Assembly: GCA_030681895.1 (NCBI GenBank)
Contig: JAUXRI010000270.1
Span: 1 to 64,000, forward strand
Length of the DNA: 64,000 bases
Origin: Myxococcales bacterium
GTDB taxonomy: Bacteria > Myxococcota > Myxococcia > Myxococcales > Myxococcaceae
Direction of reading: 5' to 3'
Within the stretch, counting starts at the first letter, position 1; each line of letters opens with the position of its first letter. Shown here one piece after another: positions 62,918 to 64,000 of the stretch. The translations under genes and the position numbers were made by a program. The notes under the pieces are model-generated. The model saw nothing but the letters and a program-made list of their open reading frames with translations, was not told the DNA's origin and did not search any database.

Positions 62918-62965
62918 GGGCATGGACTAGCAGAGTTGTCGAAACTGGACCTTCTCGACGGTCCA
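62903..62965. promoter_or_regulatory. Likely MocR operator: inverted and repeated GGTCCA half-sites
   Basis: GGTCCAGTTCGACA (62903-62916) and TGTCGAAACTGGACC (62937-62951) form an inverted repeat with one extra base; a further GGTCCA (62960-62965) is spaced 8 nt from TGGACC (62946-62951). The first arm overlaps the regulator's first codons. Positioned between divergent genes, it fits an autoregulated switch. The regulator's box TAGTCC (62924-62929, minus) lies inside. Confidence 0.5.
62924..62929 (-). promoter_or_regulatory. Candidate -10 box for the MocR gene
   Basis: TAGTCC on the minus strand lies 6 nt before the ATG at 62917. It favours this ATG over the one at 62923. Confidence 0.3.
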
Positions 62966-62987
62966 TGGGTCCGGCACCTTTCAGCCC

Positions 62988-64000
62988 ATGAGACGACGTG
63001 AATACGAAGCGCCCGCGGCCCTGGGGCTGGAGCTGTTCGAGACGAGCGAGGCCTTTCACCTCGCCGGAGCCGCCGCTGACGGAGAGCTGGTGCTGAAGAC
63101 GCTCCACGGGGTGGTGGACGATGGGTGGCTCTGCTTTCACGGCGCACCGGCCGGCGAGAAGACGTCGCTGCTGGGCTGCCAGGTGGTGGTGTCGGTCGAG
63201 GAGACCGTCGCGCGGGTCCCCAGCTACTTCGTGGACACCGAGCGGGCCTGCCCTGCCACGACGCTCTTTCGCGCGGCGCAGGCCCGAGGCGTGCTCACCG
63301 CCATCGACGAGCCGGCGCGCAAGGCGCGGGTGCTGCAACGTCTGATGGAGAAGCTGCAACCCGAGGGTGGCCATCAGCCCATCGAGGCGACGTCTCCGCT
63401 GTACCGGGCTGCGGTGAAGGGGTTGCTCATCGCGGGCGTGTCTCTGGGAGAGCTCACCGCGAAGGCCAAGCTCATGCAGAACAAGAATGACGAGACGCGC
63501 GCGCGGGTGCTGGAGCAGCTGTGGCTCCGCGGGGCGCCGGGCGACGTTCGCGCTATCGAGCTCATCCTGGCCGCCAACCCGTCGACGACGACGCCGGCCT
63601 TCCTCCAGGGGCCTCGAGGCGTTCGGCTGCACGCGTGCCTGCACTCGGCTGCGCAGTCCTCCGGTCACCTCGACGAGGCCGTGGCGTTGCTGCGTGGTGC
63701 CTACTGGAATGACGTGTTCACCGAGGCCGAACTCGGCGCCGCGCACCGAGGCAGCCCCGTGTGGGTCGGAGCGACGGACGAACAGGGCGCGCTCATCGGC
63801 ACCGCGCGGGCCATCACCGACACCTCGAAGTACGCGTGGGTCTACGACGTGTGTGTCCGACCAGACTGGCGCGGCCGCGGTGTCGGTCAGGCGCTGATGA
63901 CGCTGGTGCTCGACCACCCGCAGGTGCGGCGGTGTCGCCGGATTCGCCTCGGCACGCGTGACGCGCAGACGCTCTATGCGCGCTTCGGCTTCGTCGACAC
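62988..64000 (+). CDS. PNPOx-like / GNAT acetyltransferase fusion (C-terminus beyond window)
   Basis: The gene runs off the right edge, with 337 codons visible. Residues about 1-210 look like a flavin-nucleotide-binding pyridoxamine-oxidase-like (PNPOx, Pyridox_ox_2-type) domain: LHGVVDDGWLCFHGAPAGEK, VVVSVEETVARVPSYFVDTE and MEKLQPEGGHQPIE. Residues about 230-337 are a GNAT acetyltransferase domain with VYDVCVRPDWRGRGVGQALM, the acetyl-CoA loop RGRGVG, and a last ARFGFVDT typical of GNAT C-termini. Fusion of the two is known in some bacteria. The ATG lies 70 bp from the divergent MocR gene, and the presumed operator lies between, so it is probably its target. Its function may concern vitamin B6 or an amine. 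Confidence 0.75.
   Translation, partial: MRRREYEAPAALGLELFETSEAFHLAGAAADGELVLKTLHGVVDDGWLCFHGAPAGEKTSLLGCQVVVSVEETVARVPSYFVDTERACPATTLFRAAQARGVLTAIDEPARKARVLQRLMEKLQPEGGHQPIEATSPLYRAAVKGLLIAGVSLGELTAKAKLMQNKNDETRARVLEQLWLRGAPGDVRAIELILAANPSTTTPAFLQGPRGVRLHACLHSAAQSSGHLDEAVALLRGAYWNDVFTEAELGAAHRGSPVWVGATDEQGALIGTARAITDTSKYAWVYDVCVRPDWRGRGVGQALMTLVLDHPQVRRCRRIRLGTRDAQTLYARFGFVD

Overview
The window is 64 kb of high-GC bacterial DNA and reads like a Myxococcota (Myxococcus/Archangium-type) chromosome. The reasons are the many lipoproteins and exported proteins with VDAG-rich linkers, a MopE-type metal-binding motif, tandem PEGA domains beside a Hanks-type kinase, a TIGR02996 companion domain, planctomycete/myxobacterial DUF1592-DUF1552/DUF1501 gene pairs, a TonB-dependent receptor carrying its own TonB-like domain, and very few transcriptional operons. 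I found about 48 protein genes, two of them cut by the window edges. I saw no rRNA, tRNA, CRISPR array, transposase or prophage.

Layout. 1-1.3 kb: a dihaem cytochrome c (DHC) downstream of a cytochrome b561 fused to an SHP-like (DUF1924) cytochrome. 1.4-6.0 kb: a DUF2325-like protein, the TonB receptor, an MmcQ/YjbR protein and a two-domain duplicated protein. 6.2-12.1 kb: a c-type-cytochrome-like lipoprotein overlapping a DUF1501 protein, then FtsH. 12.1-13.2 kb: a non-coding kilobase with a 148-bp-period tandem repeat and a 212-bp imperfect palindrome. 13.2-18.2 kb: minus-strand genes (hypothetical, RTX-like lipoprotein, SDR, PrsW-type protease). 18.5-26.2 kb: plus-strand surface proteins (tandem-95 repeats, VOC protein, dihaem cytochrome, 14-repeat RCC1 protein). 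26.2-32.1 kb: minus-strand genes including a possible haem-thiolate peroxidase, TfoX, and a second DUF1592/DUF1552 pair. 32.2-41.7 kb: GGDEF protein, Rieske oxygenase, large lipoprotein, kinase and PEGA protein. 41.7-48.8 kb: a giant Cys-rich lipoprotein and a third DUF1592/DUF1552 pair. 49-55.9 kb: RbfA-RtcB pair, adenylate cyclase, a phosphoesterase and an isoaspartyl peptidase. 56-64 kb: AT-hook protein, tryptophan 2,3-dioxygenase, AAA ATPase plus coiled-coil protein, peroxiredoxin, and a MocR regulator divergent from a PNPOx-GNAT fusion.

How the genes work together. Two themes recur. First, the cell envelope: many products are lipoproteins, Tat substrates, c-type cytochromes or repeat-rich surface proteins. 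Second, signalling: GGDEF, class III cyclase and Ser/Thr kinase genes are each separate from their neighbours. Gene pairs with 4-nt stop/start overlaps mark the tight functional partners: three DUF1592 + DUF1552/DUF1501 pairs, kinase + PEGA protein, RbfA + RtcB, and DUF1552 + TfoX. A set of genes lacking a Shine-Dalgarno sequence has a TAnnnT-like box 6-10 nt before the start codon, which suggests leaderless transcripts.

All family assignments were made by reading translated sequence and recognising motifs. No database search was run.
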